From Nansenia antarctica (lineage: Eukaryota; Chordata; Actinopteri; Argentiniformes; Microstomatidae), in the NCBI GenBank assembly GCA_963989245.1, contig OZ022339.1:15546758-15610757 (forward strand): DNA of 64,000 nt, written 5' to 3'. The notes beneath the pieces are model-generated. The model searched no databases. It saw nothing but the letters and a program-made list of their open reading frames with translations, and was not told the DNA's origin. Of the stretch, positions 12,583 through 27,928 are shown in pieces (position 1 is the first letter of the stretch; every line of letters starts with the position of its first letter). A program made the position numbers and the translations under genes.

Positions 12583-12890
12583 TTAAGGGATTGTAGTAAT
12601 CATGCTGGTTTTAGGCTCAGCATTCTCCTCTTTGTTTGGCTCAGCTTGCTCCTTCATTTTGGACACAGTTTTGTCATCTTTGCTCATTCCGTCTTCAGAA
12701 AAGCCATTCTCTATTTTTGACTTCTTTCTTTGTCTATTTCTCATCAACTGCCTTCTCTTTCAAACCTATGGCTGATACATGCTCTTTCATTGCAGAAGTC
12801 TTAATGATAGATACTTTCCCCTGTTCAGGTTTTGCCTCTTTTTGGCTTTTAGTGAGTACCTCAGACTCGTTGGTCTTGACACTCAAGACC
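12583..12890 (-). pseudogene. out-of-frame continuation of the neurofilament tail
   Basis: Downstream of an A6 run (plus-strand T6 at 12891-12896) the annotated frame stops after 13 more residues, while the next frame reads on for about 50 residues with the same Lys/Glu/Ser style (SVKTNESEVLTKSQKEAKPE...) to a TAG near 12734. A third frame then reads KIENGFSEDGMSKDDKTVSK and on to a TAA at 12583-12585. The composition strongly resembles the upstream tail. Either the allele carries indels that truncate the protein, or the assembly has errors at homopolymers. Functionally it is a C-terminal truncation of about 90 residues if real. Confidence 0.55.
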
Positions 12891-15800
12891 TTTTTTAGGA
12901 AGATCTTTAGGAACCTGAACTTTCTCACGCTCTTGGGCAATCTCCTCTGATTTCACCTGAGTTTGAATGCTCTCTGGCGCCACGCTGTGGGATTCTTTGC
13001 TCTCTGCAACTGCAGTCACCTGTTGCTCTGGTACCTTAGATTCCTCTGCACCTTGCTTAGCGTTGTCTCCGCTGCTGCTCTCTTTAATCTCCTCCTCTTT
13101 AGGAATGGCCATCATATCTGGTTTTGGGGACGTCTCCGATTTTTTCAAACATGTCTCGTCCTTTGAGTCGTCCTTTGTTTCCTCTTCGGTGGTTTTTGCA
13201 CTCTCATCCTTGCTGCTCGTGTTTAACTCTTTAGGACTCATCTCCCTTTCAGGTGTTGTGCCAGGGATGTCTGGTGCTTTGGTGTCCTCTGATGACTTAA
13301 CAGGCTCCCCAATCTCCTTAGTTAGAGCAGTTTTTTTCATCTCTGCTGTGACCTCAGTGGAGGTCTTGTCAGTGGATGTCTCCCCTGAGTCCACAGGGAG
13401 ACCCACCTCTCGTGCTGTGACAGTGCTTGCCGGCTCTGTCGGCTGGTCTGAGTCTTTGAACTCCTTCGTGTCGGCAGAGTCCATCTCAGGTTCCTGCTCC
13501 ATCAGTGGAGTTATGGCCTCTTTCAGATCCACCTCTTTGCTCTCTTTTAATGGACTTGCTGTTAATGTACTACGTTTTTGGCTATCCTGCTGTTCCTTTA
13601 CTGGGGCACTCTCCTCTTTCAGGTCAAGTTCTTTTTTCTCCTTTAAGGGACTTTGTTTTTGGCTATCCTCTGACTCTGACCTTGTGGGCACTTTTGAGAT
13701 TGTATCCTCAATGGGAGCCTCAGTTTGTGAATCTTCTCGTTTTGAGGGGTCATATTTTTGGAATTGCTCGCCTGCATCCTTTTTATCACTATCTATATCC
13801 TCTGTTGTGCCAAGTTTATACTTGTCTTCATCACTGGTTCCCTCAGGTGATTTATCCTCACTCTGTATAGGGTTGACAGTGTCCTCCTTCCTGTCTCCTG
13901 CGTCTGGCTCGTCCCCTGTTTCCTCCTTTCCTTCATCACCCTTTTCTGCCTCCGCTGGGCTAACTCCATCTCTATGCTCTGTGGTCTCCTCTGATGTCTC
14001 TACCTGTTCATCTTCTTTTTCTGGGGCTTCCCCACAGGGAGCAGCCTTATCTTCCTCTTCATCCACTTGCTCACTGCTTCCCCTCTCAGCTTTGGCCTGT
14101 TTCTCCCTCTTCCTCTGATCCTCCTCTTCTTCTCCTCCAGCGATCTCCTCTGACCCTGTCTCCTCAAACTCGGACATCTCCACTTCTCTGGTCGTCTCTG
14201 TTATGATCTCTTCCACAAACTTGTACTGAGGCTCGGCTCTCCTGGTGGGGCCCCCCTGCCGGGCCAGGCACGGGAGAGTGTAGACGGGGGACTGGCGGTA
14301 GATGTACGGCATGGAGACATGGGGGTCAGAGATGGTGGACAGACGACTCTCCTCACCCTCCAGGAGTTGCCTATAGGGAGAGAGATAGTTAGGCCTTCAT
14401 TTATATAGTAATAAAAAAAAACTTGTATGTATTTATTCATCCTATTCATCCTAAGTGACGCTTACAGTCTTTGAAAGTCACTATGAATCATAATTGTACA
14501 CTTTTCCTTCTCTCTACAATACTACTGTATACAGTAAAGGATTTACTAAGTACACGAAACACAAACTCTTCATAACAAAGAGTCAAGCCTTATCTGTGAT
14601 ACAGGCAGAGCTATAGTTTTACCTGTAGGAGATAATCTCCACATCCAACGCCATTTTCACATTCAGCAGGTCCTGGAATTCCCTTACGTGACCAGACATG
14701 TCAAATCTGGCATCTGTAACCTCAATCTCCAGCTGTCTGATGGCATCCTCGATAAAATGAATGAAAACAAGGTTTATTCTCATCAGCCTCTCTGTGTCTA
14801 TTAGGCTCTCAGACCTTTAATGAAAAGGTGAAGAAAGTGTTTTTGTCCTATAGACATAATAAGTAAATGTAAGTATTCAAATACATATATGAATATCGAT
14901 CATGTTAACTTCATTTATGTACAATGAGAAGAAGTAGGGGCCTACACAATAAATCACAGCCTTGCCATACCTGGTAATTAACCATTTCGGCATTGTGGCG
15001 GTCCTCCAGCTCGTTGAGTTGCTTGGCCAGTGCATCTCTCGTTCCTTTTGCGCAGTCCAGTTCGATATTCCTTCCCTGCAGGCGCCGTCTGTGCTCCTGG
15101 ATCTCTTGTCTGGTCACCTTCAGCGCGTCTCTGTTGGTCTCAGCAGCCTTGGTCAACTTCGCAAACTGGACGCGGAAACATTCCTCCGCTTGCTGGATGT
15201 CGGACACGGCGTGACCTTCTAACTGCGCACGGATGTCCCGGAGAGCCGCAGCGATGTCCGGCTTGCCAAAGTCGTGCGCTTCGACCCGTACCCGAGTCTC
15301 TTGCATCTGAGCCAACATACCAGACACCTCGACCTCATGGTTTTTCTTCAAGAAATGTATCTCATCCACCATCGACTGCGCTTTTTTGTCCAGCTGAATC
15401 TTAGCCAAATATGCGTCGTTGATGTCCCTTTTCAGCACTGTAATATTGTTCTCAGCGTCTAATCTGTTAAGCGCCTCTTGGTCACATTTTTCTCTCAAGG
15501 TGATGACATCTTCCTCCAGGTCCTGGTGTTCTAGTTCAATCTGACGCTTCTGAAGCGCGATGTCGTTGACTATTTTTCTCAGATCCCTGAGCTCCGGTTC
15601 GTACTGTTGTGCCAAAGAGGAAGGGGATTGCGCCTTCTGCCGAATGTCCTCGATCTCCCTCTCCAGCAATTGATTCTGATGCTCCAAATGACGCACCTTT
15701 TCTATGAACCCAGCGAAACGGTCGTTCAGCCCGTGCAGCAATTCTTTTTCGTTCATTTTTGGTGGAGCTAAATCTAAACTCTCCGATGCCCTCAGTGCCA

Positions 15801-15957
15801 AGCCGAATTCTCTCTTCTGAAGCACACTGCCTCTGTTCAAAGATGCGGCTGCCGCCTCGAAGATCCTTAAAGTCGGCTGCGATGCGCCGGAGGATCCAGA
15901 CAGTTCTCTAGTCCTATGCGGAGAACCCACTTTAATAAACTCCATTCTCTGGCTCAT
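12861..15957 (-). CDS. neurofilament-medium-like intermediate filament protein
   Basis: Three exons on the minus strand: 15957-14971 (head and most of the rod), 14747-14623 (125 nt, end of the rod) and 14370-12861 (rod end and tail). The product is 873 aa as read. Head: residues about 1-66. Rod start: NEKELLHGLNDRFAGFIEKV. Rod end: VKMALDVEIISYRQLLEGEE, the conserved helix-termination motif (usual K replaced by Q). The tail begins with YKFVEEIITET, which matches the neurofilament M tail start, and then is very rich in Glu, Lys and Ser, with only a weak repeated 'SPLKE(K/S)KE(L/V)DLKE' module and no KSP array. Intron positions match the NF-L/NF-M pattern. Role by family: 10-nm filament subunit of neuronal axons. 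The reading frame may not end at 12861: see the separate entry and finding. The exact fish paralogue is not assigned. Confidence 0.88.
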
Positions 15958-16011
15958 GGTGTTGCTGTGTGGAACAGCAGTGAAGGTGTGCAGGATAGCG
16001 ACGCCTCGAGC

Positions 16012-16019
16012 CTTTTATA
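16012..16019 (-). promoter_or_regulatory. TATA box of the neurofilament-like gene
   Basis: TATAAAAG on the minus strand, 55 nt upstream of the start codon at 15957. This implies a short 5' UTR. The spacing and perfect match make it a convincing core promoter. Confidence 0.7.
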
Positions 16020-16099
16020 CCTCCCCCATCCAGTCGAGCTGCAGAATGGAACTGTCCATAGTGCTGAAAATGTAAAGAATCAGCTGTTAGCTTGACTGG

Positions 16100-18170
16100 C
16101 TGTCAGCGCACACGTCCCGTCCATCGCTTCTTTGACATCTGTGACTTAGGAGATAATTTCCCTTCAAATGCTTGCCGCTGCACAATGATAGGCTACATCA
16201 GTTGTCTTGATTCGTTAATAATGGTATTGGTAGACGTATGTAAATAAATAGGCCTATACTATAGATCTCTACTGTAGCCTACTCCACCAATTTCGAACAG
16301 GATTCACAAGATACTCCTGTATGTGAATACATTATATATAAACACATTGCAATCAATGCATGCGTTTACTTAAACCCTATCTGAGTAAGCCTAACACAGT
16401 CTAATCAGTTTGGTAAATTCAGCACATCTATATTCTGTAATCAGTTTGTCCAGATTATAATGTTTGTAGACCTGTGTGTTAATCATTACCGGTCAGTAGA
16501 GAATAGTCAATCTGACATTATCTCTCATTTCACAGCCAAGCAGTACTTGTAATCTTGCACCTTTTTACAAACGACTACGAGAGGGAAATGCATGAGTCAG
16601 CTTGGCACTACTGTACAGGAACACTGGAAGAGCCAGAAACAAGCAAATGGCCTGGAGGGGTTCCAACTATGCAGACTTTACACCTCGTAACAAGCCTTAT
16701 ATCTGTTCTGCTATTCCACTGTAATATGATGTCAGATGATGGTAGGCTTTTACTTTCCTGATTATAAATCTTATTATGTTTGACCAATGAGTTATGGTTT
16801 GATACATACAACATGTAATGTTTGTAAAATGTAGTAGAACCTATGTATATGTGTGTATGTATATATATATATATATAGTAGGTATATACTGTATATATTG
16901 TATGCTTACAATTATGGACTGCAATCATCTGTGTTTCAACAAACAGATTGTTATTATTAATTAGTTAATACTTCATCTGACACAATAAACACATACTCGA
17001 TTTTTAAGTCACCTCTTACTGTAACATGTGTGTTACATATAGTAACACAAAGTATACTGTACATGATGGCCTACATGATGGTATCAGATCCAACAAAAAT
17101 AATTAAAATGAGCATTCAACAACTTAAACAATTTAAGGAAAAGTGTGCCATTAGATGTGTGGGTGTTGTGGTTGGCCATGGACTACCTGTCGGACTGGTG
17201 TCGATTGCAATTGAGCGCATCTGACTGACTGGCACCTGCAAAATGGAGCAAGATAAAAAAAGAAAACCCTGACCCAGCATTACGCCATCATGGGTCTATT
17301 TAAACTCCACGTGTACCTGGAGGAAAACTATAAATATACTTGATTGTCGAGGAGAGTCTCTGTTACTATTTTGTGTGTCAATGTCCTCATTAAATTATTT
17401 AACCTTGTTTTATTCCCCCCCCCCCCAAAGAGCCATTGCTTTTTGGTCAGGCTGCATTTGTAAATAATAATTTGTTCTTACATGTACATCAATGTAATAC
17501 ATCAATGATTAAGTGAATGCAGTAGTATATACGGTTCAAATGACATCACTTGATTAGCCAAATTATTTTTGTGTTTTCTTGTCTTAGTGAACACTTGTGT
17601 ATGTGGCTTTTGTAGTCCACTAAACCTAGGACTACAATTCCCTTGATGTCTAGCCACTAGGTGGAATTCTTTGACACAGGTGCTGTGCATTTGGCTAATA
17701 TACCGCTGCATTCACTTGTCACTGATGTATGCCTGAAGAAGGTCTAAAGACCAAAAGCTTGTGCAATAATGTATTGGTCTTTGCACAGATGCTGCTTCTT
17801 TTCATTTCAAAGTGATTTGATATAAAAGGCTGACTGCCATGTCAAAAAACAGTTATCTTCAACGACTTTGTGAAGAAGACTGCCACGCAAACCTCCCCAA
17901 AAAATGTCCCCAAACATCCCCACAACTTTTAGGCAGTGCTGACAGGAGCTTGCGGGCACCGGCGGAGGTAGTGTACATAGCCTTTATTTATGTAAACCAT
18001 GCAGCTCCTTTCCCTTCTTGTTTTTAGTTTTTTTTCCTAGCACCAGGGGAGCCCCCCCCTCCCAAATTTCGTTGTATGGTACCTGTACTATATTAATGAC
18101 AATAAAGACCATTCATTCATTCATTCGAGATGACGGCGCGAGCTGATCGTATTTCGCGGTAGCGCTCCTT
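16100..18170. other. spacer between the divergent neurofilament gene and fbxo47
   Basis: No gene. It contains a short (AT)n at about 16860-16877, a poly-C at about 17417-17425, a repeat copy at about 17725-17830 (motif 'cctgaagaaggtct', shared with 30003-30060), and at about 17840-18125 the 3' tail of an L2-type LINE ending 'aatgacaataaaga' followed by (attc)n. Confidence 0.5.
17840..18125 (+). mobile_element. LINE 3' tail fragment
   Basis: It ends with 'aatttcgttgtatggtacct' and 'aatgacaataaagacc' followed by a short (attc)n microsatellite. This is the usual 3' end of fish L2-like retrotransposons. No reverse-transcriptase coding remains. Confidence 0.5.
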
Positions 18171-18310
18171 GGGTGCGTTCGTACATTTTCTCTGAGAGCG
18201 ACGGAACGCACACTGGGTTCAACGTCATAAACGGACCAAGTAATTTGATTGGACAACAGGCATTCCATGAGTGCTGATCAGATTTCCAGAGCGTATTTAC
18301 GAACGCACCC
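18171..18310. mobile_element. 140-bp MITE with 13-bp perfect terminal inverted repeats
   Basis: The left end gggtgcgttcgta and the right end tacgaacgcaccc are exact inverse complements. The flanks share only CTT, so the target-site duplication is uncertain. It lies just upstream of fbxo47. Confidence 0.65.
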
Positions 18311-18329
18311 CTTGTTGTTCAGCGAGTGT

Positions 18330-18690
18330 CCTCGCGAGGGAGCAGGAACTGTGCAGCACACAAGCTCAATAGCAGCTCGCTGGCTGAGGTAAAACTGTCG
18401 GTGACTTTAGTTTAGATATATTATAGTTTATTATTATATTGTCTCATGTCAGTGGTGTCAATATTTACCAGAACACATAACAGCTTGTGAAGGAGCATTT
18501 AAAGCTCAGTAAGGCAACAATTTCAAAGGTTTATTGACAAGTGCCATTCTCCTCAGCTAGGTAAGTTCATGCAGCTATTCTAGCCAGCAACTTTTCAGTT
18601 TGTGGCTAACCACCATGTTTAACTAACTAGCTATTTCCTTTCGCTTCTAGATTATCTGTGGGACAATAAAGGCTTGACAGTATTCCAGTT
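18330..18690 (+). other. fbxo47: fbxo47 5' region with possible non-coding exon
   Basis: A donor-like gctgag|gtaaaa at about 18390 and an acceptor-like cgcttctag ending at about 18649 suggest a non-coding first exon joined to the exon with the start codon at 18694. A second donor-like ctag|gtaagt near 18560 is an alternative. No TATA box is evident. Confidence 0.35.
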
Positions 18691-18693
18691 ATT

Positions 18694-23285
<4,592 letters not shown>

Positions 23286-23530
23286 GATCGAGGAGAGGAG
23301 TAGTGTATATATAGCTTACAGCTCCTGTCAGAAGAGACTTTGATTTGGGAAAACGAGTCTGTGTTTTGACCGCGCCTGTTCATTTAATGTAAAATACTTT
23401 ATCTACCTCTCCGTACGTACGGGGGTAGAATGGGGAAAAAAAGACACATTTGTTTTGCTTTGTGTAATATTAAACTTCTGTGTATTTCTCTATTACCTGT
23501 GTACTTTATGAAGGTTCAACAAATACAAAT

Positions 23531-23536
23531 AATAAA
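23531..23536 (+). terminator. fbxo47: fbxo47 polyadenylation signal
   Basis: AATAAA 246 nt after the stop codon. A weaker attaaa-type signal at about 23468 could be used instead. Confidence 0.5.
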
Positions 23537-23539
23537 GGC

Positions 23540-25088
23540 CATTTTAAGGTATAAATAATTGGGGCAAAGGGGACATGGGACCTTGAATGGGTCCTAAACA
23601 TTGTTACCAAATTTAAAGTTTGTACAATTTTGGCGAATGTACAGTTTTTACAAAAAATTAGGCAAAACATACTATAAAGGTACAATCTAAAGTGATTGCC
23701 CCATGAAGTGGCAGTCTTGTTGTGTACACTATGTACAACCATTTCATATTCTAAACAGGTCAGAAGAACAAATTGTGATTTTTAGTCTTGCTAAATTGTA
23801 TGTAGTTAGATGATGTGACATTCTAATATTTATCTAATAAATATGTATTCAGATTAAACACATGCATTGTGGTCTTGATGTCCTTTAATGTATTTTTATC
23901 TATGACTTCAACCACCAGACCGACCCATGGTAGGTACAGTACAAGAATGGATCCATGTAAACAGAGACCTAAGCATCGTTAGCATCAAGAAGACGTTAGC
24001 ATTGAGCAACTTTCAGGTCGGGTGGCACCAACAAGGATTCACAAATCAAGTTGTATCCATTAATCCTTTTGTACCCAACTTTAAACCTAGTTTAAGACTG
24101 ACCAGGATTAATTTAAACATTCATTTAATCTCTGATTAAATGTCTATAATAACTTAAATTAGGATTTAATTTTAAACTGACACTTGAGGTGGTTTAAGTT
24201 ATCAAAATAGCACAAACATATTCTGCACTCACTAAGTCTATTGGGGAATGCAAGAAAGCAATCACTCCAACACTTTCTTTGGTAAACAGCAGAGAGATTA
24301 GGCTGGAGAAATGTAACCACTCATAAACTGAATACACAGCTATATGCAAGCGAATCAGATTTCAGATCTACTATGCCCATCCTTTGCAATTATAGCTTTT
24401 GGTTGTTTCCTTCACAAAGCATACAAACAGTAAACAATAAAAAAAGGACAACTGGTTAAAAAATAAATCAAAGCAAACAAACAAGACATGTTGGGTTGTA
24501 TTAATTAAACTGTTACAGATAATATAGAATAACAAAATAAAATAAAAACAGAACAAAGAAGCAACCCAACACATCAAACAAACCATAAGACCTTATTGGA
24601 AAAGCTAGTGTCACCATGCCTAAAAGCTGCTGCGTAGTATTTTGTACGTCAAATATATTTTAAAAAGTCCCAGTTTACGATTTTCTTTACTTCCCCAAAG
24701 AGCAAAGGACAGTAGATCTGTGGCTTCAGGCCATCCACAGAGAGTGGGACCCCTTCCAGTCAAGTTGCAGACTTGCCGTGTCCCTAAATGAGTGTTACAT
24801 ACGGTAGAATAATGAATATTTTTTTTCAATGGGCATAGATGATGCATTTGCCAATGTGATGAATTGTTAATAAGTATATAGCATGCATAGTATATGAAGA
24901 GGTTGCAAAAGCTAGAGACTTTTTTGACTAGTTGAGCAAACTCAACATTCTGAATTGAGTGCACTACTTTAATTTGACAGACAGACAAATAACATCGCTT
25001 GTTCACTAGAACTACAAGCATGTGCTTTCCATCAGTGGTATAACTACTACTATGCAGGCAATGCAGCTGCATTAGGGCCCAGAGTCAT
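23540..25088. other. spacer between fbxo47 and the LINE
   Basis: AT-rich, no gene recognised. A second AATAAA occurs near 23837. Just before the LINE a phrase containing 'gcagctgcattagggcccag' looks like the edge of another repeat, and 'gggccca' recurs on both sides of the LINE's apparent 5' truncation. Confidence 0.45.
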
Positions 25089-27255
25089 GTGGGGCCCACA
25101 GCCCTCAGCTCGAAGTCGGAACTATCGTATCATATGCAGATCTGCCTGAATGACACCTCATGGCAGGAATATGAGCATGAGGACCTGGAACAGTTCACGT
25201 CGTCGGTTCTGAACCACATAGTGAACTGCACCAACTCAGCCACCGTGGACAAACGTGTCCGGGTCTACCCCAACACGAAGCCATGGATGACTGTGAAGGT
25301 CCAAAAACTGCTCAAGGAGAGGGACAACGCCTTCTCAGCGAAGGACACACTGCTGTACAGCACCACCAGGGCTAACCTAAAGCGTGGCATCCGGGAGGCC
25401 AAGGCAGACCACAGAGAGAAGATTGAGGAATGCTTCCTGAGCAACGACTCCAGGCGGGTGTGGCAGGGGGTTCAGCACATGACAAACTTCAGAGCCAACA
25501 GGCTCACAGCCGCGGAGGACGACCCCCTGCTGGCGGAAAAGCTGAACTCCTTCTACGCCCGGTTCGACGAGGGGCGAACGGAGGTAACCACAACACAAAC
25601 ACCACTCTCTCCAGCTCTCAGCAGCCTCACCCTCACAGAGCATGAAGTGAGACGCGTGCTGAAGGCGGTGGACCCCAGGAAAGCCTCAGGGCCGGATGGC
25701 GTCCTGGGACGGGTGCTGAGGGACTGCGCCGACCAGCTGGCCGGGGTTTTCACCAACATCTTCAACCAGTCCCTGTCCCAGGCCACCATCCCACCCTGCC
25801 TGAAAACCTCAACTATCATCCCAGTCCCGAAGAAAAGCACGGTGAGCTGCCTAAACGACTACCGCCCGGTGGCACTCACACCAATCATCATGAAGTGCTT
25901 CGAGAAACTAGTCCGGGCCCACATAGTCACACGCCTCCCGCCCAACCTGGATCCATACCAGTTCGCCTACAGAGCCCACAGGTCCACAGAGGACGCCATC
26001 GCGACGACTCTCCACTCCACTCTATCCCACCTGGAGAGGGGAAACAGCTACGCGAGACTGCTCTTTGTGGACTTCAGCTCTGCCTTCAACACCATCCTTC
26101 CAGACAGGCTAGTGACCAAACTACTAGACCTGGGACTATCACACTCTATATGTGCATGGATCAAGGACTTCCTGTCTGACCGCCCCCAGAGGGTGCGGGT
26201 GGGCTCCCACACCTCCACAGCCCTCAGACTCAGCACTGGGTCCCCCCAGGGCTGCGTGCTAAGCCCCATCCTCTACAACCTCTACACCTACGACTTCACC
26301 CCCGTCCACACCAGCAACTCCATCGTAAAGTTTGCAGACGACACCACCGTGGTGGGCTGCATCTCGGGGGGGGACGAGGCGGCGTACAGGGATGAGGTGG
26401 AGCAGCTGGGCAAGCTGTGCAAGGTTAACAACCTGCTGCTGAACCAGTCAAAGACCCAGGAAATCATTGTGGACTTCAGGAGGAAAAAATCTGAGGTCCA
26501 GCCCCTGCTCGTCGATGGAGGGAGCGTGGAGAGAGTCTCAACCCTCCGATTCCTGGGGGTGCACATACAGGATGACCTGTCCTGGAAGACCAACACAGCA
26601 GCCATCATCAAGAAGGCACAACAGCGGCTCTACTTCCTGAGAGTCCTCAGGAAAAACCACATCGGACAGGAGATGCTTGTGACCTTCTACCGCTGCGCAG
26701 TGGAGAGCATCCTCACCTACTGCATCTGCGTGTGGTTCTCCAGCTGCACAGCCGCAGAGAGGAATGCGCTACAGAGAGTCGTGAGATCGGCCCAGAAGAT
26801 CACCGGCGCCCCCCTCCCCTCTCTGGAAGAGCTGTACAACACACGCTGCCTCAGGAAGGCCTCCAAGATCTCCAGAGACCCATCCCACCCTGGATACGAA
26901 CACTTTGCTCGGCTGCCCTCGGACAGGCGGTTCAGGACCATGTTCGCAAGGACAAACAGACTGAAGCTCAGCTTCTACCCCAGGGCCATTCAGGCCCTGA
27001 ACACAGCAAAGACCTAGGTTCTATGCCCTGGACAATCTAGATAATTTGATGGCAGCTACTAGATTGAAATCAAGTGCAATACTGAAACACAACTATGAAC
27101 ATTTCAAACCTGCAAACTGCGACACTTTAAATGAATGTGCAATAACACTATGTGCAATATGACAACCCTCGGGTACATAAGGTTCAGAGATAGGAAATGT
27201 TAGAATAGGTATAGCATAGCATAGAGTACAGCACAGTGTTTTATTTGTATAGTAT
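25089..27255 (+). mobile_element. 5'-truncated L2/CR1-type LINE with intact reverse-transcriptase ORF
   Basis: An open frame of 642 codons (25089-27017) without any stop or frameshift. After a roughly 190-residue linker it shows GPDGV, PVPKK, YRPVALTPIIMKCFEK, FAYRAHRSTEDAI, motif A LLFVDFSSAFNTI, motif B GSPQGCVLSPILYNLY, motif C KFADDTT (the catalytic Asp pair), LRFLGVHI and a conserved C-terminus ending SFYPRAIQAL. The N-terminal endonuclease domain is missing, so the copy cannot retrotranspose alone. The 3' UTR (27018-about 27255) has repeated 'tgtgcaata' and ends in short 'atagcatagcat' and 'tatagtatagtat' runs. Intactness indicates recent insertion. Base composition is markedly more GC-rich than its flanks. 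The start ATG is arbitrary. Confidence 0.9.
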
Positions 27256-27810
27256 AGTATGGTGGACTGGTAAGTGTCAAGTAAAATTATTAATATTTTT
27301 GATCGACTAGTGTAATTGACATAGCTGGCCAAAGTGTGTTTCTGGGGGCTATAATAATATCCTAATGATGATAATATAAAGTTTGGTCATGAACAGGAAT
27401 CATGCAAAAACCAATAAATGTACCTCATTGGAAAAGTTGAGTTCCCCAAGACCGACAGTTTGAAAGATTTGTTAAGTAAAGTGATGCCTATGCTAAAGAG
27501 AGTTTAGCCTGAGGTACTCAATATGAGAATGTAATAACCATAAAGAGATATGTGATGCCAGTGAGACTGAGTTATGTTTCAGTTTCTATTACAGAGACTA
27601 CAGTTAAACTCAGTGTCAATCTAGAATAACCACACCCACATTACAGAATATCCTATCCATGCTCACAAGTCTGTATGTGCATAATCAATTGTTTACAGTG
27701 TCTAATGAGTTAGTAATCATATTTGTGGGTTTTTGTTTTGTTTTATTTGACCAATATTATCAGCTTGCCCCATAAAGACAAGGCACACGGTGATAGCATA
27801 TTATCTAGAG
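27256..27810. other. spacer between LINE and comtd1 3' end
   Basis: AT-rich, no gene or clear repeat recognised. Confidence 0.4.
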
Positions 27811-27816
27811 TTTATT
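27811..27816 (-). terminator. comtd1: comtd1 polyadenylation signal
   Basis: AATAAA on the minus strand, 113 nt past the stop codon. Confidence 0.6.
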
Positions 27817-27928
27817 TACCTAGATACACATTATGACGACACATTTATGTATAAAGCAATGTTATGGAACGGACAGTTCTCTGTTTTTGATGAGCATGTT
27901 TGGCGTTAGCAACAAGCGTTAGTTGGCA

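Noticed and set aside
13505..13870. 121-codon plus-strand ORF
   Set aside because: Another antisense shadow of the neurofilament tail exon.
12967..14118. 383-codon plus-strand ORF rich in serine
   Set aside because: Antisense shadow of the Glu/Lys/Ser-rich neurofilament tail; composition of the real strand explains the openness.
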